Shown: positions 1 through 9,072, counted from the stretch's first letter. The stretch: 64,000 nucleotides of DNA from Aquimarina mytili (GCF_016735115.1 NZ_JAERQJ010000005.1:186001-250000), one strand, 5' to 3'. Notes: generated by a model not told the origin, from the sequence alone. Numbers and translations: made by a program.

Positions 1-542
1 TAAATTACAAGTGGCTCTAAAACCCTACCAAACCCTGTTGGTAAGGCACCCTTTTTGTATGATTTTGCAAGACCTCCAAACATAAGCAGCATCAACACTC
101 CCACTAGAAGCATAGTAACCACATTTTTGGTAATAGAAAAATCTAACGGCTTTGCATTTGTTGCATGATGATGCTCGTCATAATTAATCGTACCCTCAGC
201 ATCAGTCTTGTATATTTTTCCATGGTCGAGCTTATAGAAGTTTCCTCCAACTTCTGCCACAGTTTCTCCATGATGAAATTTAGAAGAAGGAAATATTTTT
301 AATCCATTATCCCATAAAATTACTGGAAGAGGAAATCCAACATGAGAACCTGTTTCTCCATCAGACCAAAGTGTAAAATCATGAGAATCCTGAAGGTGAT
401 GTTCTATATACGCATCGATTTCAGATTTTGTATCAACTTTGCCACCATTCTCTCCTTTTTCAGGTTCTTTGGCAAATAGATTAGTTGCGGTAAAAACCAG
501 GGTAAAAATCAATAAAATTTTAACTACATTACGTTTTTGCAT
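1..542 (-). CDS. atpB: F0F1 ATP synthase subunit a, 3' end beyond the window
   Basis: The membrane stator subunit that forms the proton half-channels next to the c-ring. Translating the minus strand from ATG at 542 gives about 180 codons, open to the window edge. It starts with a signal-like segment (MQKRNVVKILLIFTLVF, ending TNLFAK), followed by a long hydrophilic, His-containing extension (DEHHHATNAKP). The first membrane helix follows (TKNVVTMLLVGVLMLLMF), then the segment GALPTGFGRVLEPLVI. This extended N-terminus is typical of Bacteroidota AtpB. The conserved Arg helix lies outside the window. DUF6168 and AtpZ-like genes lie upstream on the same strand, the usual order at flavobacterial atp loci. 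The identification rests on the N-terminal architecture and context only. Confidence 0.88.
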   Translation of the reverse strand, partial: MQKRNVVKILLIFTLVFTATNLFAKEPEKGENGGKVDTKSEIDAYIEHHLQDSHDFTLWSDGETGSHVGFPLPVILWDNGLKIFPSSKFHHGETVAEVGGNFYKLDHGKIYKTDAEGTINYDEHHHATNAKPLDFSITKNVVTMLLVGVLMLLMFGGLAKSYKKGALPTGFGRVLEPLVI

Positions 543-664
543 TACGTATAGAATTTCGGTTCCTAAATTTCCGTGCAAATGTACATAATTAAGTTAGATT
601 CTTAAACTATTTTAGTTAAATAAGTTTAGATCGTGCCAAAAAGACAAAATACGCTGTAAATCAA

Positions 665-1042
665 CTATTTAATTGATCTTAATATTTTAGAAATATAATA
701 AACCTCAAGAATTAAACAGATTATGTAGGGAATAAAGAAATCAAGAAATGCATTTTTATTGATTTCGATTTCGTTAAGTCTAAGAACAATAAAGAAAGCC
801 CCTGTTTTTATAAAACTTCCTGCCAGAAAAATAAAACCTATTTGGTCTTTATACTTTTTACTAAGAAAGATTATTGTAGAAATAAAAAGTAAAGTGAACA
901 CGGCATTAAACAGATAAGATAATCGAATAACATCTGAATTAGCATTCAAAAAATAACGATTAGTAATCATTATTTGAATAAAATAACTTCCAAGAACTAT
1001 AATGGCAAAAGGAACAACAAACTTAACTACTTTTTGAAGCAT
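665..1042 (-). CDS. DUF6168-type small membrane protein of the ATP synthase locus
   Basis: A 125-residue protein with four hydrophobic stretches (about residues 8-26, 42-60, 67-85 and 98-117) and a short basic C-terminus. It matches the small membrane protein (DUF6168) that sits between the AtpI/AtpZ-like gene and atpB in Flavobacteriia. The ATG at 1042 is clear. The atpB start lies 122 bases downstream, so co-transcription is likely. By position it may act like AtpI in c-ring or F0 assembly, but this is inferred from context only; no catalytic motif is visible. Confidence 0.65.
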   Translation of the reverse strand: MLQKVVKFVVPFAIIVLGSYFIQIMITNRYFLNANSDVIRLSYLFNAVFTLLFISTIIFLSKKYKDQIGFIFLAGSFIKTGAFFIVLRLNEIEINKNAFLDFFIPYIICLILEVYYISKILRSIK

Positions 1043-1085
1043 ACTATTAAAATATTCTGCAAAGGAAATAAATTATACTCCAAAA

Positions 1086-1319
1086 TCAATTAGACTTATT
1101 GATTTTATTAAGTTGTTTGATAACTAGATATAGAGATGTTGCCACCCCTAATAGAACAAAAAAAATAGTAAACCACTTATCAGTTAATTCATAGTACGTA
1201 TCCAGTTTCTCTCCTATATACGCAAATGAAAAAATTATAGCTCCCATTTCGAAAGCTATACCTGTAAGAATAGCAAACCTTCTAAGCTGGTTTTTATTTG
1301 AATTTTTCTCCTTTTCCAT
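1086..1319 (-). CDS. AtpZ/AtpI-like protein
   Basis: A small protein of about 77 residues starting MEKEKNSNK, with two predicted membrane helices (AILTGIAFEMGAIIFSFAYI and WFTIFFVLLGVATSLYLVI) around a short loop with GEKLD. This is the two-helix layout of AtpZ/AtpI-type proteins (putative F0F1 ATPase subunit, F0 assembly or Mg transport). The open frame extends upstream to 1361, but the ATG at 1319 gives the usual charged N-terminus followed by the first helix, so I prefer it. It lies 43 bases before the DUF6168 gene and upstream of atpB, consistent with an atp operon. The family assignment comes from topology and context. Confidence 0.7.
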   Translation of the reverse strand: MEKEKNSNKNQLRRFAILTGIAFEMGAIIFSFAYIGEKLDTYYELTDKWFTIFFVLLGVATSLYLVIKQLNKINKSN

Positions 1320-1522
1320 TTCCAATATTATGGCCAAAAAATGATATCCCTGACGCATCAAAATTCATAAACAAAGAAAAATTTCTCCTTATTTTTTTCC
1401 AAGTTCTGCAAACAATATCACGACCAGCACCAGCACATTAATAGATTGTAACTGACTTTCGTTGCATATTCATCCACTTATGTGCATTGAAACATAAGCT
1501 ACTTAGATCAATAAAAAGCATT

Positions 1523-1544
1523 AAAAGACCGAATTCAGTCTTTT
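1523..1544 (-). terminator. Possible weak terminator of the bactofilin gene
   Basis: AAAAGAC (1523-1529) and GTCTTTT (1538-1544) form a 7-bp stem with an 8-base loop. On the minus strand the hairpin begins in the bactofilin stop codon, and its 3' arm ends GGTCTTTT. The stem is short, so termination may be inefficient. Confidence 0.35.
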
Positions 1545-1996
1545 TAAGCCGATTTGCCCTGTCCTTGCGCTGAAGCTCCTGATTGTGGTTGTCCAGGTTT
1601 TTGATCGCTTGATTTACCCAGAGATTTTACACCACCTTTCATATTACATGATGCATTAAAGTTTGCTCCTGGCTCTACGGCCAGTTTACCAACTGTTACT
1701 TCTCCTTCTATGTGTGCTGTTGGTTTTAACGATAGTGTATTTGATACGTTAAGAGTTCCTGAAAATTTGCCTTCAAAATCAGCATCAGAACACTCTAATG
1801 TTCCTTTTATGAAGCCTGATGATCCAACAACTACTTTGCCCGTTGTTTTAAACGTTCCTTCGATGGTTCCTTCTATTCTAAAACCTCCTTCAGAAATAAT
1901 ATCACCAACGATTTTAGTTCCTTCGGAAATTTTGTTTTGATTGCGTGAGAAATCGGTCATACCCTGGTCTCTTCCTTTTTTGTTATCTGAAAACAT
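1544..1996 (-). CDS. Bactofilin (polymer-forming cytoskeletal protein)
   Basis: Bactofilins polymerise without nucleotides into filaments that position cell-envelope machinery. The 150-residue product has the bactofilin beta-helix core at about residues 22-118, with repeating short strands and glycines (GDIISEGGFRIEGTIEGTF, VVVGSSGFIKGTLE, AHIEGEVTVGKLAV). It is flanked by a short polar N-terminus and a disordered Gln/Ser/Gly-rich tail. Length is normal for the family. A second in-frame Met at residue 13 is an alternative start. It lies downstream of porW on the same strand (27 bases apart), so the two may share a transcript. Confidence 0.9.
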   Translation of the reverse strand: MFSDNKKGRDQGMTDFSRNQNKISEGTKIVGDIISEGGFRIEGTIEGTFKTTGKVVVGSSGFIKGTLECSDADFEGKFSGTLNVSNTLSLKPTAHIEGEVTVGKLAVEPGANFNASCNMKGGVKSLGKSSDQKPGQPQSGASAQGQGKSA

Positions 1997-2023
1997 AATA
2001 TATAAGGGGGTTTAAGTTATTAT

Positions 2024-4657
2024 TTATTGTCCTGATTCTTCTTCTGGTTGTTTATACTCTTTATAATCCTCCAGTGTTTTATGAATCTGAAGAATCCTAT
2101 AGTTAGGCGATGCTATTGTAAAATGTTCTGCATCAACTTTTTCGTAATATTTCTTTCTTCTGTTCCATTTGGTTAGGTCAACGCCTCGGGTATCTTCAGT
2201 TTTACCCAAAGACAACAATTCTGCAAAACCTTCGGCTCCTAATCTATTTCTTTTTGTATGTACAACTACAAACTGTTGATCTTTAGTATACACATCTAAA
2301 GAAACTTTCATTTTTTCATATCGAAGTTCTTTGATAATATTCTCCAGATGCTCTTTAAGCCCTTGCGCTTGATTTTTACCTAATGTAGAAAACGTATAAA
2401 TCAATTTGTGATTCTGTAATTCGTCTACTCCCTCTTTGAATGTACTGTTTTCTATCTGTGGTATCGTAACCCGATACATGATCTGTGCTTTTTTACCTTC
2501 AGGACTTTGAGGGTAATTAAGGGAAACATAATTAAGTGCTTCTTTATATGCCTCAAAACCCCTGTAACGACCTATTGCTTGAGCCTTTAATAATTCGAAT
2601 TTTGGTAAAAAGTTTTCGTCGCCTCCAAATTTTGTAATAAGCTCATCGCTTCGTTTGATTACAGAAGCATATTTTTGGTTTTGAAAATCTTTATACAGCA
2701 AATTATATTGAGCTTCCGGACTATCTTTATCACCTTCTAAAGCTTCTCCTGGATTTTGTAGAATCTTAGCATATCTTGATGAAGAATGATTATTAATAAT
2801 ATCTTGTTTATACTTATCTGAATTGGCAACATCATTCTGAACCTGGTAAATTTTATACAAATTATACTTTGCTGGAACAATCAAACGTTCTTCAGGGTTG
2901 CTTTGCAATAAGTTTTCTAACTTATCTACAGCCAAACCATACTCCTGGAATTTTTCTTTATAAATAACACCTAATTGGTAATATGCAAAGTTACGATCAG
3001 TTTTTAGACTGTCAACAACATTTTGATCTGTAGGAAGTTGTGCAATGTAGGTCTGTGGATCAAAAGCCGGATCTGTATCAATAGAATACTCTTTTACTTC
3101 TTCTTGCTCTTCTGATGAAACAGCACTAGGATTAGTAATACTTGATATCCTCCAATTATCCTGTAATTCTCTGTTACCGTACGTTCTTTTAAACGCTGTT
3201 TTTCCGTACGCTACAGTAGTTTGATTATAGAAATAAAATACCGCTGCAGCATTCGGTTCTTTAGGCACTATGCCTCCAGGTTGTTTAAATCGTTGTTCTA
3301 TCGGCAACTGATCTTTTATTTTGGCAATTTCGGCTGCCTTTTCGGCTGCTATGGCCTTTGCTTTTATCTTTTCGGTATATTCAGAATAATATGCCAATCT
3401 CTCTTCGGGTGACATGGCAACAAGAGTAAGGATACTATCATTAACCTTAGCTATACCTTCGTATAAAATTACATCATCCAGATTGTCACGCTTTTTCTTT
3501 AGCACTCTGTATCGTTTTGAATCTACAATCATACGTTGTAAAGTACTATCATAATAAGCCCCCGATGTGGCGTATTCTTTTCTGTCAAAATTGATATCAC
3601 CCAGCGTATAATAATTAAGAGATTCTAAATACTTATCTTCAGATTTGGTGCGTAACGATTTATTATAATACTCTACTGCCAGATCAATAGAGTCTAATGT
3701 TTTAAAATAAACTGCTTTTTGATTGTATATTTTATCCAGAAAAGGTCTGTTTTCTCTGTTTTTTTCGAGTTTTGACAATAACTCCAAAAACTCCTCTTTA
3801 TTTCCGTTTTCGTAATTGAAGTTTCGTGCCTTAGCCATATGAGCATTCATCAGATAACGTCTTGGAGTTCTCCTGTTTAATTCGATAACCTGATCAAAAG
3901 CATAATTAGCACTGTCTTTAAAGCCTAATTGATTTAGCAATTGTCCTTTTATATATAAATAACGTCCTTTTTCCTCAAATTTTTTAGTATGAACCGCCGC
4001 TTTGTTGATATAAGTAACCGCAGAGTCTTTTCTTTCAAGATTGATATATGCCTGAGCCATCATAGCTACTGCATCAGCATAATCCTGGGGTTTCATATAC
4101 TCTTGCTCAATCATTCTTGTTAAATCCTCGATTGCTTTTTCATTATTATCCAGACGAAGATTGGTTTTAGCTCTCCAAACTTTGGCATGGTTAATCGTAT
4201 TACTGGTAGGGTATTTATAAAGAATATAATTAAATGCTTCTAAGGCAGGGATAAATCGTTGTTCGAAGTATCTCGATTTACCGAGCAATAAAAATGCTTC
4301 ATCGATTTTAGGATTGCGCTCCCTTTGATCGATAAGCATACTGTGTTTCTGGATTGCTTTAACTGATTTTTCTTCGGCTCTATCAAAGTTTTGGTTTAAT
4401 ACCTCGTTGGGTAATCTTACATCCTCACTTACAATCATTCTTTCGATCGGAAGCAACTCCCAAAAGTTGTCTTTATAAGATTGTATAATATCCTGCTGGC
4501 CCTGATCAAAAGCTAACCGGCCATTATATAATGTATTATTTTTTGTAGTAACGTCGTGCCAAGCACGATTAACGAATTTGTCCTTTTTCCGAGAGCAAGC
4601 AAATCCTAAAACAGCCAAAAACAATACCAACGTGATTTGTGATATTTTTCTTCCCAA
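2024..4657 (-). CDS. porW: Type IX secretion lipoprotein PorW/SprE
   Basis: An outer-membrane-associated TPR lipoprotein needed for type IX secretion and gliding; PorW is reported to link the translocon to the PorKN ring. The sequence shows a lipoprotein signal (hydrophobic run ending LGFAC), then the SprE-typical FVNRAWHDVTTKNNTLYNG and YKDNFWELLPIERM segments. Many TPR-like helices follow, then a long C-terminal domain. The frame stays open to 4720 (about 898 residues) but has no ATG near its 5' end. I chose TTG at 4657 because it gives MGRKISQITLVLFLAVLG directly before the lipobox; TTG at 4720 overlaps a promoter-like box. Length and N-terminal motifs agree with flavobacterial SprE. The 5' end is the least certain part. 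Confidence 0.88.
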   Translation of the reverse strand: MGRKISQITLVLFLAVLGFACSRKKDKFVNRAWHDVTTKNNTLYNGRLAFDQGQQDIIQSYKDNFWELLPIERMIVSEDVRLPNEVLNQNFDRAEEKSVKAIQKHSMLIDQRERNPKIDEAFLLLGKSRYFEQRFIPALEAFNYILYKYPTSNTINHAKVWRAKTNLRLDNNEKAIEDLTRMIEQEYMKPQDYADAVAMMAQAYINLERKDSAVTYINKAAVHTKKFEEKGRYLYIKGQLLNQLGFKDSANYAFDQVIELNRRTPRRYLMNAHMAKARNFNYENGNKEEFLELLSKLEKNRENRPFLDKIYNQKAVYFKTLDSIDLAVEYYNKSLRTKSEDKYLESLNYYTLGDINFDRKEYATSGAYYDSTLQRMIVDSKRYRVLKKKRDNLDDVILYEGIAKVNDSILTLVAMSPEERLAYYSEYTEKIKAKAIAAEKAAEIAKIKDQLPIEQRFKQPGGIVPKEPNAAAVFYFYNQTTVAYGKTAFKRTYGNRELQDNWRISSITNPSAVSSEEQEEVKEYSIDTDPAFDPQTYIAQLPTDQNVVDSLKTDRNFAYYQLGVIYKEKFQEYGLAVDKLENLLQSNPEERLIVPAKYNLYKIYQVQNDVANSDKYKQDIINNHSSSRYAKILQNPGEALEGDKDSPEAQYNLLYKDFQNQKYASVIKRSDELITKFGGDENFLPKFELLKAQAIGRYRGFEAYKEALNYVSLNYPQSPEGKKAQIMYRVTIPQIENSTFKEGVDELQNHKLIYTFSTLGKNQAQGLKEHLENIIKELRYEKMKVSLDVYTKDQQFVVVHTKRNRLGAEGFAELLSLGKTEDTRGVDLTKWNRRKKYYEKVDAEHFTIASPNYRILQIHKTLEDYKEYKQPEEESGQ

Positions 4658-4717
4658 ACCTGATAATTTATAAGTGTGATAACTAAAAAACTTTCGTTTT
4701 AGTGTGTTTATTGTATA

Positions 4718-4725
4718 CAAAAATA
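4718..4725 (-). promoter_or_regulatory. Candidate -7 box for porW
   Basis: TATTTTTG on the minus strand fits the Bacteroidota TAnnTTTG element and overlaps the first TTG of the open frame. If used, transcription would start near 4711, so translation must start further in, supporting the TTG at 4657. No convincing -33 TTG was seen. Confidence 0.3.
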
Positions 4726-4868
4726 TGATGTACGTCGTAAAAATACATTTCTTTCATTAAAAAACCGGTGGTTATGCCTTTTTTCTGTATAAAGAGAATA
4801 TTCTTTATGTTCTATGATTCACAAACAATAATTTTATCTTAAAACCTATTTGCTGTGCTTCCATTTAT

Positions 4869-4876
4869 TATTTTTG
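4869..4876 (+). promoter_or_regulatory. Candidate promoter of the ferredoxin-type reductase gene
   Basis: TATTTTTG fits TAnnTTTG, and a TTTG at 4849-4852 lies 16 bases upstream in the -33 position. The start codon at 4890 is 13 bases downstream, implying a very short leader. Confidence 0.45.
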
Positions 4877-4889
4877 CCAAAAAAAAATA

Positions 4890-5942
4890 ATGCCTGATTT
4901 TCATACACTATCTATAAAACAAATAATCAGAGAAACCACTAAGGCCGTTTCAATAGAATTTGAAGTGCCAACAGAATTAAAGGAGACCTACTCTTTTATT
5001 CCGGGTCAATATATTACGATTAAAACCAAAGTTGATGAAAAAGAGGTACGGAGGGCATACTCTATTTGTAGCTCTCCTAAAAGTAACACCTTAAAAGTTG
5101 CTGTAAAAGAAGTGGAGAATGGTACATTTTCAGTGATTGCCAATACTAAGCTTAGTAATGGTGATGTTTTAGAAGTTCATCCTCCAGAAGGTAATTTTCT
5201 TTTAAAACCAAACCCTGAATCTAGTAATACATACGCAGCTTTTGCTGCCGGAAGTGGTATCACTCCAATAATGAGTATGATCAAAGCGGTATTAGAAGAA
5301 GAGCCTAATAGTCGTTTTGTGTTAATCTATGGAAATAAAACCCCTGATGAAACCATATTTCGTTCAGAACTATTAGAACTTCAGTCAAATTATCCAGGTC
5401 GTCTGTTCATTGAATTTATATATAGCAGAAGCCAAGAAGATAATGCGCATTTTGGAAGAATCGAAAAATCTACAGTGAACTACGTATTAAAAAACAAGTT
5501 CAAGGATACCGATTTTAGAAACTTTTATCTGTGTGGCCCAGAGGATATGATTAATACAGTAACCGATATTCTACTTGATAATGGAATTGCAAAAGATATG
5601 ATTCATTTTGAATTATTTACAAGCAGCACAGAAGAAGTAGAAATTGATGCTGATTTAGAGGGTAAAACCAATATTACAGTACTTGTAGATGATGAAGAGT
5701 TTATGTTTGTTATGGATCAAAAGAAGACGATTTTGGATGCTGCTCTCGAAGAAGATATCGATGCTCCTTATTCTTGTCAAGGAGGGGTTTGTAGCTCATG
5801 TATCTGTAAAGTTACCGAAGGTTCTGCGGTAATGGAAAAAAATAGCATTTTAACTGATGGAGAACTGGCCGAAGGATTAATCCTGGCATGTCAAGCACAT
5901 CCCACGTCGACAACGATTACTATTGATTTTGATGATGTATAA
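4890..5942 (+). CDS. PaaE-type ferredoxin--NAD(P)H reductase (FAD + 2Fe-2S)
   Basis: A 350-residue electron-transfer flavoprotein of the PaaE/ferredoxin-NADP reductase group. Domain order: FAD-binding barrel with RAYSICSSP (about 55-63), NAD(P)-binding domain with AAGSGITPIMSM (119-130) and YLCGPEDM (213-220), and a C-terminal plant-type 2Fe-2S domain. The four cluster cysteines are C296, C301, C304 and C334 (CX4CX2C plus a distal Cys), all present. It is monocistronic, divergent from porW and convergent with the GT9 gene. No phenylacetate catabolism genes are nearby, so a general NAD(P)H-to-acceptor reductase role is more likely than PaaE itself. The physiological partner is unknown. Confidence 0.88.
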   Translation: MPDFHTLSIKQIIRETTKAVSIEFEVPTELKETYSFIPGQYITIKTKVDEKEVRRAYSICSSPKSNTLKVAVKEVENGTFSVIANTKLSNGDVLEVHPPEGNFLLKPNPESSNTYAAFAAGSGITPIMSMIKAVLEEEPNSRFVLIYGNKTPDETIFRSELLELQSNYPGRLFIEFIYSRSQEDNAHFGRIEKSTVNYVLKNKFKDTDFRNFYLCGPEDMINTVTDILLDNGIAKDMIHFELFTSSTEEVEIDADLEGKTNITVLVDDEEFMFVMDQKKTILDAALEEDIDAPYSCQGGVCSSCICKVTEGSAVMEKNSILTDGELAEGLILACQAHPTSTTITIDFDDV

Positions 5943-5990
5943 TCGCTAGAAGAACATTCTTCAATTCCGCTCAGAAGGCGGCAACGACTA

Positions 5991-7049
5991 TCATAAATTA
6001 TTAATTGCCTCTACCACCGTTTCAGGTTTTATGCTATGCATTACTTTTTCGTAACCCGCCGGGAACTTATTTCCATAGATTGAAGTGGGAATTTGGTCAT
6101 ATTGAACAAGATTAGGTAAAATGGCATTTTCTACAGGTTGTCCAAATGGCATAAATCCTGCATATGGGTGCGTTACTCCCCATAATGTAATTGTTGGCAC
6201 TCCATACATTGCAGCAAGATGGGCGTTACCGCTATCCATAGATAACATAGCATCCAAATTGCCTATAAGTTTTAGCTCATCTTCAAACTGCAACCTACCC
6301 GACACATTGGTTACATTATTGTATTTACAACTAATATTGTTAAGAATATCTGTTTCACGTTTTCCACCTCCAAAAAGAAAAATTTCGAACCGATCTCCCC
6401 TATCTAGTTGCTCGATCACCTCAACCATTAACTCCAAGGGGTATGTTTTACTTTCATATTGAGCAAATGGTGCAATTCCTAACCATTTTTTGGTAGAATC
6501 TTGCGTTAACGAAAGAATATTTGGTGTTAGCGATTGCTTTTTAGGATGTGTGTGTGTTTTTAAATCTATGGGGTAACCTAAAGCTTCAAAAACATCAGCA
6601 TATCGCTGGTGTGTGCTTTTAAGCTGGGCAAATATCTTGTTTTGTGATCGTGTAAGTGCTTTCTTTTCTGTTCTGCCTTTATCAATCTGTACTGTTTTTA
6701 TTCCGTTTAGTGATAGAAGCGTCTTTAATATATTCGATCTTAATACATTATGTAAATCTGCTACCGCATTAATCCCTGATTTATGAAGTTCATTGGATAA
6801 TCGTCTCAGTCCAAATACCCCTTTATGTCTTCCATCAACATCAGCATGATATACGTGTAGGTTGTTAATTCCTGAAAACATGGGTGCAAAAAATTTACGG
6901 GTAAGCACCGTTAATTTTACATCAGGATAGGTCTCTCTAAACACTCTCAATACAGGAACTGTCATAGCAACATCTCCCATTGCCGAAAGACGAACAACCA
7001 GAATATTTTTTTCTGGTTGTTTGAGTCTATCGATATTATTTTTCGCCAC
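5991..7049 (-). CDS. Glycosyltransferase family 9 (heptosyltransferase-like)
   Basis: A GT-B enzyme of 352 residues related to ADP-heptose:LPS heptosyltransferases. Visible motifs: N-terminal ILVVRLSAMGDVAMTVPVL (16-34), the GT9 start signature, and C-terminal AMLSMDSGNAHLAAMYGVPT followed by LWGVTHPYAG, matching the nucleotide-sugar site. It starts with GTG at 7049 and overlaps the DUF4254 gene by 14 bases, indicating translational coupling. DUF4254-GT9 pairs are common in Flavobacteriia, probably for lipid A-core or another envelope glycan. The donor and acceptor sugars cannot be read from the sequence. Confidence 0.85.
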   Translation of the reverse strand: MAKNNIDRLKQPEKNILVVRLSAMGDVAMTVPVLRVFRETYPDVKLTVLTRKFFAPMFSGINNLHVYHADVDGRHKGVFGLRRLSNELHKSGINAVADLHNVLRSNILKTLLSLNGIKTVQIDKGRTEKKALTRSQNKIFAQLKSTHQRYADVFEALGYPIDLKTHTHPKKQSLTPNILSLTQDSTKKWLGIAPFAQYESKTYPLELMVEVIEQLDRGDRFEIFLFGGGKRETDILNNISCKYNNVTNVSGRLQFEDELKLIGNLDAMLSMDSGNAHLAAMYGVPTITLWGVTHPYAGFMPFGQPVENAILPNLVQYDQIPTSIYGNKFPAGYEKVMHSIKPETVVEAINNL

Positions 7050-7644
7050 GTAGTACCGGGTTTAATTCATCATCATTATACATCTTCATTTGTTTATATA
7101 CTTTCATGTATTTATCACCTCTTTCGATATCTCCTAACAAAGTATCAATCGCTGTAGATAAATCTACTTGTTGCTCTAGTAATACATTTAGTTTTTTCTG
7201 ACATGTTTCTTTATGATTTTCTGATGCTCCTTCGCGCACCGTTTCTTGGTGCATATGGTACACTTTTAATGCCAAGATAGATAATCTGTCTACTCCCCAA
7301 GCTGGGCTTTCAGTATTGATAGTAGCATCTGACTTTGGCGAAACATCTTTATATTTCTCTAAAAAATAACTATCTATGTACTCTACCATATCGGTTCGAT
7401 CTTGATTTGAAGCGTCTATTTGTCTTTTTAGCTTTAAGGCCGCTACCGGATCAATTTCGGGATCCCTTATAATGTCTTCATAATGCCATTGTACAGTATC
7501 AATCCAACATTTGCGATATAATAAATGTTCTATTGCTTGTGATTTACTATCATATGGGTTCGAAAATTCCTGATCTACACTATCGATCACATGATACTTA
7601 TCTATAACTTCTTTAAAAATGGTGTTTGCTTTATCGGTAAACAT
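7036..7644 (-). CDS. DUF4254 family protein
   Basis: A 202-residue, soluble, mostly helical protein with no signal peptide or membrane segment. Motifs such as HYEDIIRDPEIDPVAALKLK and SQAIEHLLYRKCWIDTVQWH are typical of DUF4254. Its function is unknown. Its 3' end overlaps the GT9 gene by 14 bases, so the two are very likely co-translated, and a role in envelope glycan assembly is inferred from that pairing alone. The ATG at 7644 follows a good TAnnTTTG element by about 30 bases. Confidence 0.75.
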   Translation of the reverse strand: MFTDKANTIFKEVIDKYHVIDSVDQEFSNPYDSKSQAIEHLLYRKCWIDTVQWHYEDIIRDPEIDPVAALKLKRQIDASNQDRTDMVEYIDSYFLEKYKDVSPKSDATINTESPAWGVDRLSILALKVYHMHQETVREGASENHKETCQKKLNVLLEQQVDLSTAIDTLLGDIERGDKYMKVYKQMKMYNDDELNPVLRGEK

Positions 7645-7672
7645 ATGTGCTATTGTTTTTTTCTAAGAGGTA

Positions 7673-7680
7673 CAAAGGTA
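7673..7680 (-). promoter_or_regulatory. Candidate promoter of the DUF4254-GT9 operon
   Basis: The minus strand reads TACCTTTG, a match to TAnnTTTG, with a TTTG (7704-7707) 23 bases upstream that could serve as the -33 element, though the spacing is slightly long. The start codon at 7644 gives a leader of about 20 bases. Confidence 0.5.
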
Positions 7681-7768
7681 TTATATTTTGCAATAGTATT
7701 TAGCAAATCCTGATAAGATCCATATGGATAAAAAATATGATCATACTTTTGACAAAATTCACCCTAAT

Positions 7769-8689
7769 TTAAAATAACAAAGTTGTAAAAGGGAGTAAAA
7801 GAAGCACCCATATATTGATCTCTTTTGCAAATTGATGATACTCCATTTCTAAATAAGTAGTTCCAATTATGGCTAGAGGTGCTGCAATAAAAAATAATTC
7901 TGAAGTGTTTTTTTGAGGTGAAATCAAAACGATACCAATAGCCAAAATTAAATACACAATTATAAGTCGTAATATCGGTTTTATATTTGCAGGTTTACGG
8001 TTAAATTTAATAATGAAGATAGCTGTAAAAAATAAAATACAAATAGATAGGATGCCCACAGAAAAAAGTTGATTTTTCTCTAAATAACCATCAAATGAAA
8101 ATGAAATAGGGTCTATGTATTCGTAAAAACTGAAAAACGAGTCGTACATAAGTAATGTAAAACAGTTCGCAAACAAGCACACAACTAGCAACCCAACAAA
8201 AGGAATAATCCAGTTGCGATAATTCTTAGGTTCAAAATAAAATATGGCAAAAAATACGAGTATTAAAAAACCAATACTCCAAAAATTTGCTAGTGATGCG
8301 ATACCAATATACATAGAAGTATTAAAGATTTTAGCTTTTATATTCTTCTCGTTTCTTAAGAGTAGTACATTCCATAATGCTAACAATAGAAATGCATTAG
8401 ATATTAAAATAGGAAGGCTTATTAATGAATTCGCTAATATTCCTGTTAGAAAAGCATATAGCAATATCGTATGAGTTCCTTTATTAGTCAGATCATTTCT
8501 TTGGCCAGTAAAATGAAGGATTAACATGGGTAAGATGTATAACAAAATTGATGTTAAGAACAGAATTACAGTGCTAATTTCTGCCACAAACCCATTTTTG
8601 TAATGTGCTAATCCGAGAAGGATAAGCATATACAATGCTACAAGAATGTAATTAATGGGTTTTGATTTACTAAAAAAGCTTGATAACAC
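7769..8689 (-). CDS. DUF6427 polytopic membrane protein
   Basis: A 306-residue, very hydrophobic protein with about nine to ten predicted membrane helices and short loops, starting at GTG (MLSSFFSKSKPINYILVAL). It matches the flavobacterial DUF6427 family, commonly encoded beside DUF6341 and purD as here. No catalytic motif is visible. A pattern of aromatic and basic loop residues (FYFEPKNYRNW) recalls lipid-linked sugar or polymerase-like proteins, but that is only an impression. It is divergent from the DUF6341 gene with 126 bases between them. Confidence 0.65.
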   Translation of the reverse strand: MLSSFFSKSKPINYILVALYMLILLGLAHYKNGFVAEISTVILFLTSILLYILPMLILHFTGQRNDLTNKGTHTILLYAFLTGILANSLISLPILISNAFLLLALWNVLLLRNEKNIKAKIFNTSMYIGIASLANFWSIGFLILVFFAIFYFEPKNYRNWIIPFVGLLVVCLFANCFTLLMYDSFFSFYEYIDPISFSFDGYLEKNQLFSVGILSICILFFTAIFIIKFNRKPANIKPILRLIIVYLILAIGIVLISPQKNTSELFFIAAPLAIIGTTYLEMEYHQFAKEINIWVLLLLPFTTLLF

Positions 8690-8701
8690 TACTATTTTTT
8701 A

Positions 8702-8811
8702 TATTTTTGCGTCAAACAATATTATGATATTGTTTTGGATAATTGTTAAACTAATTTATAAAAAGTTTTTAGACTCTTTTATAAGCTTTTTATAACCCAA
8801 TCATATTTTTG
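8702..8811 (+). promoter_or_regulatory. Two candidate -7 boxes upstream of the DUF6341 gene
   Basis: TATTTTTG occurs at 8702-8709 and again at 8804-8811 in the intergenic space. The proximal copy is only 4 bases from the ATG, so the distal one (leader about 100 bases) is the more plausible promoter. No clear -33 TTG was found for either. Confidence 0.3.
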
Positions 8812-8815
8812 AATT

Positions 8816-9046
8816 ATGAAAGAATTTTTTGAAGCTATCGAATCACTTTTTGTAGATGTATTATTTGCACCTTTTGATGTATTACGATCATTAGAGTTAG
8901 AAAGCTGGACTGGTGCCAATGTTATTAACTGGATATTTATGGCTATTGGGTTTGTTGCATTTTTCTACTGGATGAAAGAGTTAAAGAAATTTAATGATAA
9001 TAATGAAGAAGATAGAGATCCTAAAGCACATTCGTTTTTAGAATAA
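8816..9046 (+). CDS. DUF6341 small membrane protein
   Basis: A 76-residue protein with an amphipathic N-terminus (MKEFFEAIESLFVDVLFAPF), one clear membrane helix (NWIFMAIGFVAFFYWM) and an acidic C-terminal tail (NNEEDRDPKAHSFLE). It matches the DUF6341 family of Flavobacteriia, usually found next to DUF6427 and purD. Function unknown. A strong bidirectional hairpin follows the stop codon and separates it from the convergent purD. Confidence 0.75.
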   Translation: MKEFFEAIESLFVDVLFAPFDVLRSLELESWTGANVINWIFMAIGFVAFFYWMKELKKFNDNNEEDRDPKAHSFLE

Positions 9047-9072
9047 GTTTATCATCTATTAATTATAAGAAC

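Noticed and set aside
1710..1940. 76-codon plus-strand open frame
   Set aside because: Antisense to the bactofilin beta-helix repeat; its composition mirrors the real gene and it has no start context of its own.
5943..5990. Hairpin GAAGAA-CA-TTCTTC after the reductase gene
   Set aside because: Only a 2-base loop and no T-run on either strand, so it does not look like a terminator.
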